NCBI GenBank assembly: GCA_964019695.1
Contig: OZ026530.1
Span: 38,054,835 to 38,118,834, forward strand
DNA: 64,000 bases
Direction: 5' to 3'
DNA from: Loripinus fragilis
Taxonomy: Eukaryota > Mollusca > Bivalvia > Lucinida > Lucinidae
In this document: one piece after another, positions 1 to 11,659 of the stretch
Layout: each line of letters begins with the position of its first letter
Position numbering within the stretch: the stretch's first letter is position 1
The notes under the pieces: model-generated
Told to the model about the DNA's origin: nothing
The model's database searches: none
The model's input: only the letters and a program-made list of their open reading frames with translations
Made by a program: the position numbers and the translations under genes

Positions 1-1284
1 GCATTCCCTATTCATGAATATTGCATAGTACTCTTGCACACCGGTAGAAAAAACAGTGAATTTAATTTGGCTATTTAAGTATGTATATGTGAGCGTATTA
101 TTACATTATGAAGCGCCAACGACGTAAAAATTACTTGTCACGGCATTATGAACGTAATTACGTCAGTAAACAGTAAGCTATCGCGTGCAAATGGTTAGCT
201 ATAGACATTAGTTACATATATCTTACTTCAACAGAGTACACATAAATATACTGAGGGAAAAAAAGTTTAGTAATTATTTATAATGGGGTTTCCCATAGGC
301 GATCTTTGAAGCATTAGATCTTTTTAATTGGCAGGTTCGCGAACATGTCAGTTGTTTAAAAATGAACTAATGGCCACCCGCAAGTGGTCAAAAGAAACAA
401 AATTCGACTACATAATGAGGATTTGATCTGCTGAGCATTTTAATTCCAAACGTTATTCCATTGAAAGGGAGGTAATTTGGATAAATACGATTTCCAACTA
501 AAAACTGTACGGAAAGTGTGAACGTAACATTCAGTTGTAAACCGTTTTTCACTTACTTGCTTGTGGAAAAATGAAAATTTTAATCGAAAACTATTCGCAG
601 TATTGCCAGATAAGCTGTTTTAGCAAGAGGGCATAAAATCAGACTTTACATTCTGTGAAATTTCAACCTATTAATGACATCGTACTCGTGATCGTTTGTC
701 AACATATATTTTTGACCCTATGAAATTAAAAGTCCTATTTCTTCCAAACTGTGAATTCCCAAAGCAGATTGCTAAACTTTTTTTCCGCAGTATATTGACT
801 TGTTTGACCATAATTATCTGACCAGGTATCACCCTAACTCATTGTAGGTTGAACTGGTCCCTACCAGGTTATAGACATTTGTTGATAAATGAGTGAGAAG
901 GCTTTTTGTGAACGCCAATACTTGTACAAACAAACAAGAAAACTCTTACTTTTAAAAACCCACTGTTATACGTCAACATAAGTCCTGTACCATCTGAAAT
1001 TATATTCAAACGCTACCCTGTTGCTACGTTCCATGCTGATTAAGAGTTCTGGGTATTTCAAAAATTGATGGCAAGAATGGGGTTTCTAAGTATAGTAATT
1101 ATAGTAAATAGTGGCGTTGTTCTGCGTTTCAAGAGATGTATTGCCATGCCCTTTACCGCTCCGAATTGCACCATGGGAAGAGAAATATTCCAAAATAATA
1201 TACCTACATGTAATAGAAAAATGTCAGGAGTTTGTCAAAAAAGGTGTGACCATTTATAATGCAAAACATTTCCTTTGAGATTGA
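1..1284. other. No recognisable gene
   Basis: This is AT-rich sequence with frequent stops in all frames. The only open stretch (1065-1259) has no recognisable motif. It ends where the first copy of the duplicated zinc-finger locus begins (shared block starting CCTGGCCTAGCTAAAAG at about 1288). Confidence 0.5.
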
Positions 1285-1439
1285 AAAACCTGGCCTAGCT
1301 AAAAGTTATGTTTAGATCACCTATATCTTCTGTACCTAATGTTTTTATAGCCCCACTTTGAAAAGAGGGGGGGGGTCTATATAGGATTTGGGTTGTCTGT
1401 CATTTGGTCTGTCTGTCTGATCGTTCGTTCATCCGTCAT

Positions 1440-2200
1440 AATTTAGTTTCCACTCAATATCTTGAGAACTCTTTTATTGAATTTATCCAAATTTTGTATT
1501 TGTATTGATATTGATATGATCTAGCTTGGGATTGTTACACGCCATTTTCCCCAAATTTGTACCAGTGTTATGGCCCTTGATTTACGCCAAATTTTCGTTT
1601 CCCCTCAATACCTTGAGAACAAATTTACATATGTTAACCAAAATTATATATGGATTCATATTGACAAGATCTAGCTTGATATTGTTACATGTCATTTTCC
1701 CCAAATTTGTACCAGAGTTATGGCCTTTGATTTACGCTAATATTTCGTTTCCCCTCAATATCTTGAGAACAAATTTACATATTTTCACCAAATTTTATAT
1801 ATGCATTAATATTGACAAGATCCAGCGTGGGATTCTTACACGTTTTTTCCAGACTTGTACCTCAGTAATGGCCCTTGATTTACGCCAAATTTTTATTTCC
1901 GTTCAATATCTAGAGAACAAATTGGCAGAATTTCACCAAATTTTTTATATGTATTCGTATTGACAAGATCTAGCTAGCGATTGTTACATGCCATTTTTAC
2001 ACATGTATTTGAACCACGATTATGGCCCTTGATTTACACCAATATTTATTCGCTCAATGTCTTGAGAACAAATTGACAGAATTGCACCAAATTTTAAATA
2101 TGCATTCATTTGGACAATATCTAGTTTGTTACAGAGTTATGACCCTTGATTGATGTCACAATTTGCTCCTGCTCAATAGCTTTAGATTTTCCTGCTAAAT
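1440..2200 (+). repeat. 150-bp tandem repeat block, copy A
   Basis: About five degenerate units of about 150 bp follow each other. Each contains CTCAATATCTTGAGAAC, then GACAAGATCTAGCTTGG and TTATGGCCCTTGATTTACGC. Because 150 is divisible by three, the array gives an apparent 145-residue frame at 1526-1963 made of three similar 50-residue units. I regard that as a by-product. The block is preceded by a G-run and a TCTGTCTGTCTG stretch. The same block recurs at 28.1-28.9 kb and 42.6-43.2 kb. Confidence 0.8.
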
Positions 2201-2635
2201 ATATCTAGAACTTGGCCTTTTTACTACTTGAAAGTGCTGCAGCGGGGCTATAATCAGATTCGCTGACAATTCTAGTTTTTAAATTAAAAAAATGTTTAGG
2301 TCAACTCATCGCAATTAAATTAATTTTCATGGAGCACTGTCTGTTCACTGAAAAATGAATGCAATCACTTTAAATTCCTTACCAGATCTTCGCTATGAAT
2401 ATATTATAACAGTGTGGGAATGCCAAATCAGAGTTTCAAATTTATCAGCAGTCAGTTAGCACTGACACAAAAATGAATCTGATAAATGTTGTCTGCTAGA
2501 TTCATCTGCTGCATATCTTTGATGATATTATTGACTATCTTAGGTATGGAGTATTCTTTTAAAAAAAGCTTATGGTGAATGTCTCATTTATTGAAAAGAC
2601 TTTTATTGTAGGTACACATTGGAATTTCCTCTATA

Positions 2636-2966
2636 AGGCACTTTACTGCAAATTGTTTATACTTGCATGACAGCTACAGCTACAAATTTTGGATTATGAA
2701 CTACTTTGCTAACTTAGAAGTTACGTGTTTGTAAGTGAATGAGAGAAATATTGGCAGTGTTGAGATATGGTTTTGACAAGTACCATGCCCATTGTCTTTG
2801 CCTCTTTTAAACATCTGGAACTGCCAATCAGTATTAAAATACATGTCACTTTACTGCAAATTGTTTATACTTGCATGCCAGCTACAGCTCCAAATTCCGG
2901 TGTATGAACTTCCTCTTTGCTAACTTGGAAGTTGCGTGTTTGTAAGTAAATCAGTGAACTTTGGCA
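2636..2966. repeat. Tandem duplication of about 215 bp
   Basis: The segment starting CACTTTACTGCAAATTG at about 2639 is repeated at about 2849 with few changes. Both units carry CTTGCATG.CAGCTACAGCT and GTGTTTGTAAGT. Copy B of the locus (30.56-30.66 kb) carries only one unit, so this duplication arose in copy A or was lost from B. Confidence 0.7.
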
Positions 2967-2969
2967 GCA

Positions 2970-3321
2970 TTAAACCTGTATAGTCTGTAACTTTTGATCT
3001 TTTAATTTTTGAAATAATGTTTCTATTTTTCAAGAACACAGTAAAAAACTAAAATTCAGGTATACATTTTACCAATTTCGTAAATCTTACAATAATCAGT
3101 ATCAAAACAACAGCATTTATGTTAAAACTTGACTTTCTATAATTATTGGAGGGACGCAAATAATTACCAACAAAAACAACTGATTTCACTTTCCATGCAG
3201 TTTTCAGCTATAGTGAACAGATTTATTGTGAAAACTTAACTTAATTCTGCTTTTACAAATGATTTAAAAAGAAAATAATTTTTTCGAGAAATGTTCATAG
3301 TTGCAGACTTAGTCTCTTTAA
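2970..3321. mobile_element. TTAA-flanked MITE, 352 bp (degenerate)
   Basis: This is the reverse complement of the element at 46182-46556, sharing most of its interior (for example ATTGGAGGGACGCAAATAAT). Terminal inverted repeats resemble TTAAAGCTGCATAGTCTGTA. The paralogous position at 30663-30666 is an empty site reading GGCAGCATTAAGATAG. Here the element sits between GGCAGCATTAA and TTTAAGATAG, so the target is TTAA, as in piggyBac-type elements. There is no transposase frame. Confidence 0.8.
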
Positions 3322-5974
3322 GATAGTTTTTTATCCACTATGGTCAGTAAATCACCTTTAAAAGAGACATAATGCATTTTCCAAATTATTACTAGCCTAG
3401 CATGCATATAAACTAATAAATTTTGTTATCTGGCATGCCATTTCTTGTAAACAACAATAATGACTTATCAAAATGTTTTAGTTGAAGTCATGTTTAAATG
3501 ACATTTTTTCACTTTTCTAACCAATTTTAGATAGCCCAGTTTGTTCCTATCATTAGTGACCTTAAAGTTTGTAATATGCAAGGTTGGGCGGCAGAAACCA
3601 GAGGCTGTTTTAACCGGCAGTTTTTACCTGTAATAACCACCCCCACCAATACTCCTAGAAGTGGTCAATACTGGTCGATTGGTGGTCGATTGAAAAATTG
3701 AGCAGCTAAGTTTTTATGACTTGTTTGAAAAATGAGAATGTCTTGTTACCTTTCACTTTAGTTGAATCCATTAAATTCTTGTAGTTGATATGAGTGTACT
3801 CACTAGGTATACTCATATGGTAAAATACCCCCATTAGAGTCAAATGTAGCATTTGAAGTGCTTTATGGACTATGCAAGGTTTCTATACTATATTCACAAA
3901 GATGCACAGAAAAACCTAATTTAGTGGATCAGAAAGAACCCTAAGCTGGCAATAACAACTGAACGCCATTGACAATTATGTCTAAAGTACCAAGGCATAT
4001 ACATGCACTGGTACATTAGTATGCCTGTGACTTAATGGACTCAATCAACCACTTCAATTGACCAACAATCCACCACCAGAAAATTAATGATCAGTAAAAA
4101 CCGGTTATAACTGCTGGTCCCGTCTATAGTAGAATTGCATGAATACAAGAGATGTTTCATGTTTATTTGAACAAATTTGAATTTGCCGTATCTCATTTAT
4201 TTCTTATTATATTTAGTAATAATAAAGTTACGTTGGTTAATCAGATCTTTAGAAACACGCAGTCAGTAAGAAAATATCTCTTAACTTTATTCGCTGGATT
4301 TAAACAGTCTCTGAAGATGAGTAGTCAAATTTCAAGCGTTTAAAATTGCTGTCTGAAACGAAATGTTCAAAATCGTTCTCGAACGATTTCTCTTAAAGGG
4401 GTGAAGTTTTTCTCTTGGAACCTATTATAAACTGTACATACATGATTAAAGTGTGTTCTGATAAGACGAAAAGGATTTCCGTTGGTTATTTACTTTTTTT
4501 AAGGAACCTAAACATCAAATTTTATGGTTTACAGTTTCCAAAGCAACTCTAAATTGAAAGCAAAATACAATCGACTCTCGCTAACTCAACTATGCATAAC
4601 TCAATACTATCACTTATCTCGACTCGATGACCCGGTGCCGGTATTTTCCCCTATATATTATTGCAATTCCACAACGTTTATCTAGACAACGGCTAAGTCA
4701 AAAAAACTGATAACTCGATACAAAAACTGGTCCCGCTGATCAATTTTAGTATATTTTATAACGCCTAACTCGATTCCATTTCATATAAAAAAGACAGCCA
4801 TCAACTTACCTTTTTATTTGAATGTGTCTCCAATGAATCCACCGTTTTGAACGTTAATTATCCCCATTTAATTTAAAAACCATCAATTGTTTGATCACTT
4901 AGTCCACGTGTGTGACACATGCAGTTGTAAATAAGTGTGTTGTAAAATTACATAATTGACCGTGGTTGGCGAATTATTTTGATCTTTTGTGTACAACTTC
5001 AAAGCGGGTACATGTCTATCTCATGTAAGTGACGGTTTGAGCTAATGTGTCATATTTGAGCAATCTATTGAGTATTAAACCTGTTCGATGACTTCTCGTT
5101 TTTAAAATTTAATTGTTTCTCGAGCCATTTTTTGATTTTTGAAAACAGATGCAGCGTTTTATTTCAGGCACTGGACAGTTGTGCATGTAATGCTATTTTT
5201 GGATGTCAAAAATAGATTGAGAAGAGCCGACGAAAATTAAAACGTGCATGTACACTGTCTGTTGGGGCTTAAACATATGACGACGTACAAGCGACTGCGG
5301 GAACAGTCGCAGATACTTACTTAGAACAGAAAATGCTTTGTCTATTTTATTTTGCCTTAGAAAGTGAAAAAAATGGCCATAATGTCGCCTGAAAAACGTT
5401 TCTATTTTTCCCCTTTTTATATTTTTAAATTTCAATTCCCTAGGCGAATTGATTCTTGGATCAATTCATTCCGCAGTGCTACCAATAACGATCTATTAAG
5501 GTAGTGCGGGACCCATGTCAAAAGATAACCTTACTTTTACTTAAAAGTAAGAGTGTAAGAGTTATCGTTCCTGAATCTTGTTTTTAAAAGAGAATACTTA
5601 TTTGTAAAGACGGTAGATATTATTCTCCCCTGACAACTCTTTGATGCTTGAAACGTAATTCTGTAAGTATTTTGCTTTCACAAAAAGAAGGAATGCAAGT
5701 ATTAGCTTTTAAAAACATCACCCAGAGTATGAAGTCATTCAGTATTTTGATGGTTAAAAGTTGCAGACAGTATAAATATACATACTATATACATGTCTCG
5801 GTTGCTATTTCTGCATGCTGCCACTAACCTAAGACCCACCCCCACCCCAAAAGGGGAGGGGGTTGTAGACGTGCACATGCCTTGTATGTGACATTCTCAT
5901 GTTTTAGGTCCCATGGAGATATATGGTCACTAACGTTTTATGGAGAAATGACGTAACTATTTCAATTACCTTAT

Positions 5975-6168
5975 CACACTGGATAGGCAGCAATAAAAAC
6001 AGTCTAAACAATCGATGAATGCTGATAACAAATTGCTAGAAACAGTGTTTGTGATTGCCATTTGTTGCCTATCGGACTACAAACAACAATCCAAAATTCT
6101 GCTACTTACAATATTTAACTACGTTCGTCGATAGCATTAACGTTTTCGATTGCCGCCTATCTAGTGTG
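5975..6168. mobile_element. 194-bp MITE, copy 1
   Basis: Inverted ends are CACACTGGATAGGCAGCAAT and the complement of GCCGCCTATCTAGTGTG. The interior contains ATCGATGAATG and TTCGTCGATAGCAT. There is no coding potential. Confidence 0.7.
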
Positions 6169-6347
6169 TTTTTGATATACTGAAGACGTAGCCAAAACAA
6201 TCTGATATAAGGGCTAGGAGTTATTTCATGTTTCTGTTGAAAAAAATATTTTGTTTCGTTGCATGTTTCATGATGATAAAATGGACATTTCTAATACATT
6301 TTAATAAAATTAATTGGAACTGCATGTGCCTGAAAGGAAGATATATG

Positions 6348-6790
6348 ACAATATAACATTCTTTTCTGTATATTAACGGTTGGCAAGCATGGTACAGATG
6401 AGCGGATCCAGGAATTTTCATCAGGGGAAGGGGACGGTCCAGGTCAGTCTGACAAAAAAGCTCTGACAACGATTTTTTTAGTCCTCAGCTTATTTTACAG
6501 AAGTCAAATGGTCAATTTCAAAGAAACCTATCGTTTTTCAAGGCTCCAGATGGGGTCCAATTTTTTCCAGGGGGGTCAAACTTTTTCCAGGGGCGTCCAT
6601 TTGCTTATTCCCTATAGAAACCCATATAATTTGTGATTTTCCAGAGGGGGTCCGGACCCCCTGCCCGCCCCCCCCCCTCTGGATCCGCACTTGGTGCAGC
6701 CCTCACAGCTTCATGGTTAAGGCTACAATACATTATCTCATTTGGGCTTGGCAAACGTTAATAGACAGAAGAATGTATCATCCTTTTATT
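6348..6790. mobile_element. 150-bp MITE with an inserted segment
   Basis: The ends GACAATATAACATTC and the GGCTTGGCAAACGTTAATA arm match the intact copy at 8083-8230. This copy is split at about 6393-6700 by a segment that itself starts and ends with CGGATCC/GGATCCG (see next entry). Confidence 0.55.
6400..6692. mobile_element. Short foldback element with GGATCC ends
   Basis: It begins TGAGCGGATCCAGGAATTTTC and ends CTCTGGATCCGCAC, an inverted pair. The interior has repeated TTTTCCAGGGG blocks and a poly-C run near 6668. It interrupts a 150-bp MITE. Boundaries are approximate. Confidence 0.5.
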
Positions 6791-7061
6791 TTTATATACC
6801 TTATAATAAGTGTTTACTATAGAAACTTGAGGTGTTTAAATCGCTGACAATTGTACATTTTATTTAATAATGTGTCATATTTTGGTTGATCATTGACCAA
6901 TCACTGACCGCGGGCTTTATTTCTGATATAACATGACTGCAGAGGGCTTAATTGCCATTTCAACCTACTCACGGATATCCTCTGCGAGTCAAGATACCGT
7001 CGCTTATGCTTTATTGAGAAATGACCAAAATATTCAATTATCATAAGATAGGCTACTTTAT

Positions 7062-7249
7062 TACATCGGATAGGCGACAATCAAGAAGGCTCTGCACAAT
7101 CGATGAATGTGGATCGCAAATCGCTAGAATTTACCATTTGTCGCCAGTCAGGCAAACAAACTGCAATCCAAAAAGTCTGTTTCTGACGGTATTTGATCTA
7201 CGTTCGTCGATAGCATCAACGTTTTCGATTGTCACCTATCCGGGATGTG
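7062..7249. mobile_element. 195-bp MITE, copy 2
   Basis: It is homologous to 5975-6168: ATCGGATAGGCGACAATC on the left, TTTTCGATTGTCACCTATCC on the right, and the same GTTCGTCGATAGCATCAAC interior. The apparent 80-residue frame at 7021-7263 is this repeat, not a gene. Confidence 0.65.
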
Positions 7250-7348
7250 TATTGATACAATGAATACGTAACCAAAACAATCTGAAACAAGTACTAGGAG
7301 TTATCTACATTTTCCAGTCATGTTTCTGTTGAAAAAAAAGTTTGTTTC

Positions 7349-7543
7349 CACACCGGATAGTGAGCAATCGAAAACACTCTTAACCATTGTTGAACGCGGA
7401 TTAAAACTCGCCAGAAACAGTGTTTTGATTGCAAAGTGTCGCCTGTTCGATGAGTGATGGTAATAAAAAAACTATGATTCTAACTATGTTTGGTCTATAA
7501 TCGTCGATAGTATTGATGTTTTCGATTGCGCCTATAAGGTGTG
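7349..7543. mobile_element. 195-bp MITE, copy 3
   Basis: The left end CACACCGGATAGTGAGCAAT and the right end GATTGCGCCTATAAGGTGTG form the inverted pair. The interior is homologous to the copies at 5975 and 7062. Confidence 0.65.
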
Positions 7544-7617
7544 GTTTTGTTGTATGCTTCACGATGTTACAGTGGACATTTTTTTATGCTTTTGCTTGAA
7601 AGGAAAGTATTCTAGAA

Positions 7618-8064
7618 CTTTTTGGATACTGTAAAGGCGGCACCTCATGACTGCCTTATTAGTCTACTTTAGACATAGGGAAAATCTGAAAATGAGGCGT
7701 TATAACTACATTCGAAAGTGTGACATTAGTATAGAGGCAAACAGTGTGGACCCAGATCAGACTGCTCTAGGTGAGCAGTCTGCTCTAGATCTACACTGTT
7801 TGTTTAAGAGGCTTCATAATATTGCAATAGACGATAAAAACATACGATTGTGTTGTAATATATGCTTAAAGGGTTAATAAATGTGGGTTCAGTGCATTAA
7901 CGGACAGGACTTTTATTAAATGCACGCAGACCTGCGCGGCTCAAGCAACTTTTAAACGCTTAACCAATGAATAGAACCTGATTTCCATTCTTAAGCAGTT
8001 GAAATAACCGAACCACGTCCAGATATGAAAAATTAAAGTTGCCACCTTTACAGTACCCAAAAAG
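7618..8064. mobile_element. 447-bp TIR element with CTTTTTGG ends
   Basis: The left end CTTTTTGGATACTGTAAAGG matches the complement of the right end (CTTTTTGGGTACTGTAAAGG). It carries a foldback repeat at 7738-7802. That repeat yields the peptide-like string NSVDPDQTA on the plus strand, so the open frame 7647-7877 is a repeat, not a gene. Confidence 0.7.
7738..7802. repeat. CCAGATCAG foldback repeat (outlying copy)
   Basis: AAACAGTGTGGACCCAGATC pairs with CTAGATCTACACTGTTTG across a short loop. This is one member of a family of 55-80 bp hairpins that is dense at 16-23.4 kb. Confidence 0.7.
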
Positions 8065-8082
8065 TCCTATAATATATAACAA

Positions 8083-8230
8083 TGACAATATAACATTCCT
8101 TTCTGTATATTAACGTTTGTCAAGCCCTTGTGCGATAATGTGTTGCAGGCCTCACCGCTGTGTGGTTCTGGTTGCAACACATCACATTCAGGCTTGCCAA
8201 ACATTAATACAAGGAAAAGAATGTTTTATC
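8083..8230. mobile_element. 150-bp MITE, intact copy
   Basis: The left arm (GACAATATAACATTC, then TATTAACGTTTGTCAAGCCC) and the right arm (GGCTTGCCAAACATTAATA, then GAATGTTTTATC) are inverted. It is homologous to the split copy at 6348-6790. Confidence 0.6.
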
Positions 8231-9070
8231 CTCTTATTGCATATTTGTAAGTTTATTCTTTAAATGACATTTAGATCTATGCATCAGGAATAAAGCTATA
8301 ATTTTTAGCTTTTATCTACATAAATCCTACGTGTAAGAAAGCATCAAAGTATCAAGACATGCTATAGCCATGCTTTAATGAGAATCATAATGTAATGTGC
8401 TGGGTCACATATGCTAGGTCAAAATCTTTTTTGTCATTTTCTACGCCCATTTGTCAGTGCTTAATCAATAATAGCTATGTCTCCACCCAGTGATATAAAT
8501 AGGGCGTAGACAAACAAAAAATTGGTTGAAAGGGGAGACAACACTTATTATAGTCTTTATTTTTTTCAGGATTTTTCAGAAAAGTCACCAAAACAAAAAA
8601 AACGAGCATGGTGACACATATTTTTTATTCAATCATTAGATTCTTCACGAAAATATCTTTGTAAAAATATGTTTTTTGTTGTTCCAGTTATATTCTCTGA
8701 TATGTTTATTCTGAATATTAATGTTTTTTATGGCATTTATTCGTTTGACTTAATTAGGATTTTGCTTAATAAATTGTGTAAATACATGTTATTTCACTAT
8801 TTTTTGTTTTTATTTATATCTCTGGTGTGAGTAGTATTTGTTCTGAAAAAAACTGTATTGCGTTTCTTGTTTATTTGTTAACAAAATCAGTGTTTGTTTA
8901 ATTCAAAAACCTGCGATTTTGCAGATTTTGACATCAAATAACTTTTTAAAAAGAACGGTGAGGTATTGTTTTTTTGTTGTCTTAGACTATAAGTATAAGT
9001 CTATATTATAATATATTAAAAGATAAAACACTTTTGGACATATGCCGGTGAGTCCGGTACTACCTTAATA
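8231..9070. other. No recognisable gene
   Basis: This is T-rich filler inside the 3.6-kb TIR element. All frames are short. I see no motif. Confidence 0.5.
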
Positions 9071-9982
9071 GACAAGTGAAACATGATTTATTTCGCCCCA
9101 AAATTGTGACTATACGTCATGATATGGCTACCTCGAACTACTGATAACTCGACATATTTTGCTCAGTCCCTTGAAATTCGAGGTATCGAGAGTAGACTGT
9201 ACATGAATGCAATATTTGATGATTAGTTTTATCGGCGACATATTCTTGAACTATTTAAGAACTTGTGTCGGCTGTGAGTTTTGAGATTTTGTTTTTCACA
9301 ATTCTTCCAGGGCACATTTTATACATGGAATGCCCATTTGGGCACTCGTATGGTAGAACTTATACAGCCCAGTTGTCAAGGAAAAGCATGCGCACAGAAG
9401 CTGTTTTTCATTTGAATAATAGATTGAATACTCCTCTAAACTTAAAAGAAATTTGAGCATTTTTATACGCATGTTCATTAGAAACACTCCCGTTTTAGCT
9501 CTAGGGGGTGGGCGTGTATTTTGGGATGCCGTGTTATGGTTATGCTTTAAATTGCCTATTTGTCTATTTGGTCATAGGGACACCTCCGTTATTTAAGAGA
9601 AAGCAGAAGTTATTTATTTTATTTACATGCAACCTCGAAAAATAAAATTCACATTTGTTCAAATAAACATGAAACAGGTCTCGTATACTACGTTATATGA
9701 GTATTGACTGCCTTCTTGCCAAACTTGGAAATATATTATTTTCTATGGTCCTGTAGATAGAAAAATAAGTACTCTCATTTGAAGCATGAATACTTTTTTG
9801 TCTTTTTAGGCATTTCTGAATCTACTTCATATACCATTATTTGTCACTTGAGGAGTATTTGAAGGGCAAAAAATTACTGATACACATGAGCAATAACTTG
9901 AGAACGACATTTGCCGTCCGATTATGATACAAATAACTTGTTGATTATTTTATGATTATAAATTATCCCTTTTCTTTTTTAG

Positions 9983-10068
9983 ATTTCTAGAAACGCTGAG
10001 ACATAAATGCTGATGAACTTTTAGAATTAAGAGCATTGTGGATGGACGTGGAAGAATGGGATGCTTAG
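9983..10068 (+). other. Conserved exon-like segment upstream of ZNF copy A
   Basis: It follows a pyrimidine tract ending TTTTTTAG, a good splice acceptor. It aligns with 31881-31967 and 43735-43810. The second half reads in one frame as DELLELRALWMDVEEW and ends at TAG. The first half is out of frame relative to copy B because of a 1-bp difference (TCTAGA versus TCTAAGA) and then meets stops. I cannot name the peptide. Confidence 0.4.
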
Positions 10069-10104
10069 CAGGTGTTCAGATATGAGAAGACATACATTCA
10101 TATA

Positions 10105-11125
10105 CACTGAACAAATTTCTAATTGGTCACTTGTTAAACTCATTATTTCTGATCAAGCACTAATAAAATTGAAAATAACTTTTGCCTGTTTATGTGAAGT
10201 TTATATAGCAAAAGTTTAGTGGTCTTTCAGAAAAGTTGTCTTTCAATCCATGATTTTTTGGTTAAAAAAGCAAAAATATACTTTTTGGAAGAAAAATGGC
10301 TTTGGGTGAAGTTTTACATCAAATTTAAGTGCAGTTGGTAATAAGCTGGTCTAGTCAATTTCAAAAAACACCAAACACTTGAAATTTTGACTAGAGTAAA
10401 TTTTTAAGCAATCTTTTAAATATCATATTTTTAGAGATTTTTGAAATTCATTTAATTTAGTAGCTTGTGCAAAAATTGTTGTATGTATTTTATTTTATCT
10501 GAAAAAGATAACCCAAACAGAATAGAATTTGATTCGTTCATTTTGTGATGACAAACATTTCACTGCTGCTGCGCACTTCCGGTTTGAATGTAAAACTTAA
10601 AACGTCAATTTGACGGTACTTTGCGTTATTTGTTTTCAATTTTCAAACCCGAACAGTGACGTCTGCTAGTAACGAATAATCGCTGAAAATTTCAATACCG
10701 TATCATAGATAATAAGGCGTACAGAACAATGCGAACTTCCTATGTAAATTGCATGCAAAAAGCTTTTCTATGATTTAGCTGCTGGTAGTGTTTGTCGTCA
10801 TGCTATTACGTAACAGAAAAGAGGGTCTGATTAAAGTGAATAATTTGAAGCGCGTTGACCTTTAAACACGGCAGTCAGAAACATCTTCATATAAAGAAAA
10901 AAAATGGATGATGTCTGTGGAATATTTCATGTAGGAAAAACTGTGACTTTTTGAAATGAGGGTACCTTTACTCTAGCATCGTCTGTGCAAGACGAACCAG
11001 TCAACTTTTAATCATTTCGGCAAGGCATTGTCGGATTTATAGAAGCATGGATTTTGAATAACCGAATCTTACTTTCAAAACTAAAGCAAAAATGTAAGGT
11101 GACCAATAAGAAATTTTGCTCAGTG
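10105..11125. mobile_element. TA-flanked TIR element, 1,021 bp
   Basis: The left end is CACTGAACAAATTTCTAATT. The complement of the right end is CACTGAGCAAAATTTCTTAT. TA flanks both sides (10103-10104 and 11126-11127). In copies B and C the flanking sequences ACATACATTCATATATA and GTTCTAACATTTCAATC are adjacent, which marks the empty site. The features fit a non-autonomous Tc1/mariner-type element. There is no long frame. Confidence 0.8.
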
Positions 11126-11659
11126 TACTAAGTTTCTAACATTTCAATCAAATATGTGATTTTTATACTCAAAGTACATTTTGATGCAGACAGCTCATCT
11201 GAGTAACCACAAACTTATCTATGAAACAGATCCTTCAGAACAGTATTTGTTTTCTTTTATGAACTCGTTAATACACAACATGTATACAGCCTAATTCAGA
11301 GGTTTCTAGGATACGGTTATAACGGCTATGTATGTTACTATATAGCGAGTTTGCTAATATGATCAGGCTTGCCACTTTTGGTAAATCATAAGCTTCGTTT
11401 GTTCATGTAACATTTTAAATTACAAGCTTTTTTATACAGAAACAAAACTTTGTTTCCAAGGGTCACGGTGGCACATTGAAATATGTTTTAATCGCTCATC
11501 TTACATGAAGGAGAATTTTCTTATTCATGCAGTAAATGAGTGATTTGCCTGTTGGTTTTAATCTATTTTATTTAACATGGAGAGATGTGTGTATTTTCAT
11601 ACTTGAATGAAGCCTTATGGGGAATGTGTGTCTTTTCATACTTGAATGAAGCCTTATCA

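Larger units (their letters stand above)
5493..9071. mobile_element. TIR element of 3.6 kb, fourth shell
   Basis: The left end CTATTAAGGTAGTGCGGGAC matches the complement of the right end, CTATTAAGGTAGTACCGGAC. Inside are three copies of a 195-bp MITE, two copies of a 150-bp MITE and a 447-bp TIR element. A block at 5930-6260 is repeated at 7010-7345 and, in part, near 7349-7560. No transposase frame was recognised. The boundary duplication is unclear because the terminal sequence is itself palindromic. Confidence 0.6.
4568..9199. mobile_element. pogo/Tigger-like TIR element, third shell
   Basis: The left end CAATCGACTCTCGCTAACTC follows TA. The right end complements to CAGTCTACTCTCGATACCTC and is followed by TA. 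Ends of the form CAGTCNACTCTCG with interior AACTCGA motifs are typical of pogo-like elements. Interior ACTCGATAC and TAACTCGA motifs occur near both ends. The element's own sequence is about 1 kb. The remaining 3.6 kb is an insert, and no transposase remains. Confidence 0.6.
4129..9693. mobile_element. Inverted-repeat element, second shell of nest
   Basis: The outer ends are inverted repeats that share TTTCATGTTTATTTGAACAA near 4152 and its complement near 9655. The element is flanked by TATA on both sides (4125-4128 and 9694-9697). The paralogous uninterrupted site in copies B and D reads GTCAATATGAGTATT. Its own sequence is only about 440 bp on the left and 490 bp on the right, because a further element is inserted inside. 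No transposase frame was seen. Confidence 0.65.
3579..9728. mobile_element. MITE with GGTTGG ends, split by a 5.6-kb nest
   Basis: The ends read GCAAGGTTGGGCGG at 3579 and CTTGCCAAACTTGG at about 9728. Uninterrupted copies of about 370-395 bp are at 31094-31465 and 63381-63775. Its interior has GTCGATTGGTGG and ACCGGTTATAAC arms that pair imperfectly. Copy A was later interrupted at TATA (4125-4128) by a larger inverted-repeat element. It has no coding capacity. Confidence 0.7.

Noticed and set aside
1526..1963. 145-residue open frame as a gene
   Set aside because: It is three units of a 150-bp tandem repeat that recurs with stops at 28 and 42 kb. No domain or signal is visible.
7647..7877. 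76-residue frame with NSVDPDQTA as a protein
   Set aside because: It is the translation of a foldback repeat inside a TIR element. The same string appears wherever the hairpin occurs.
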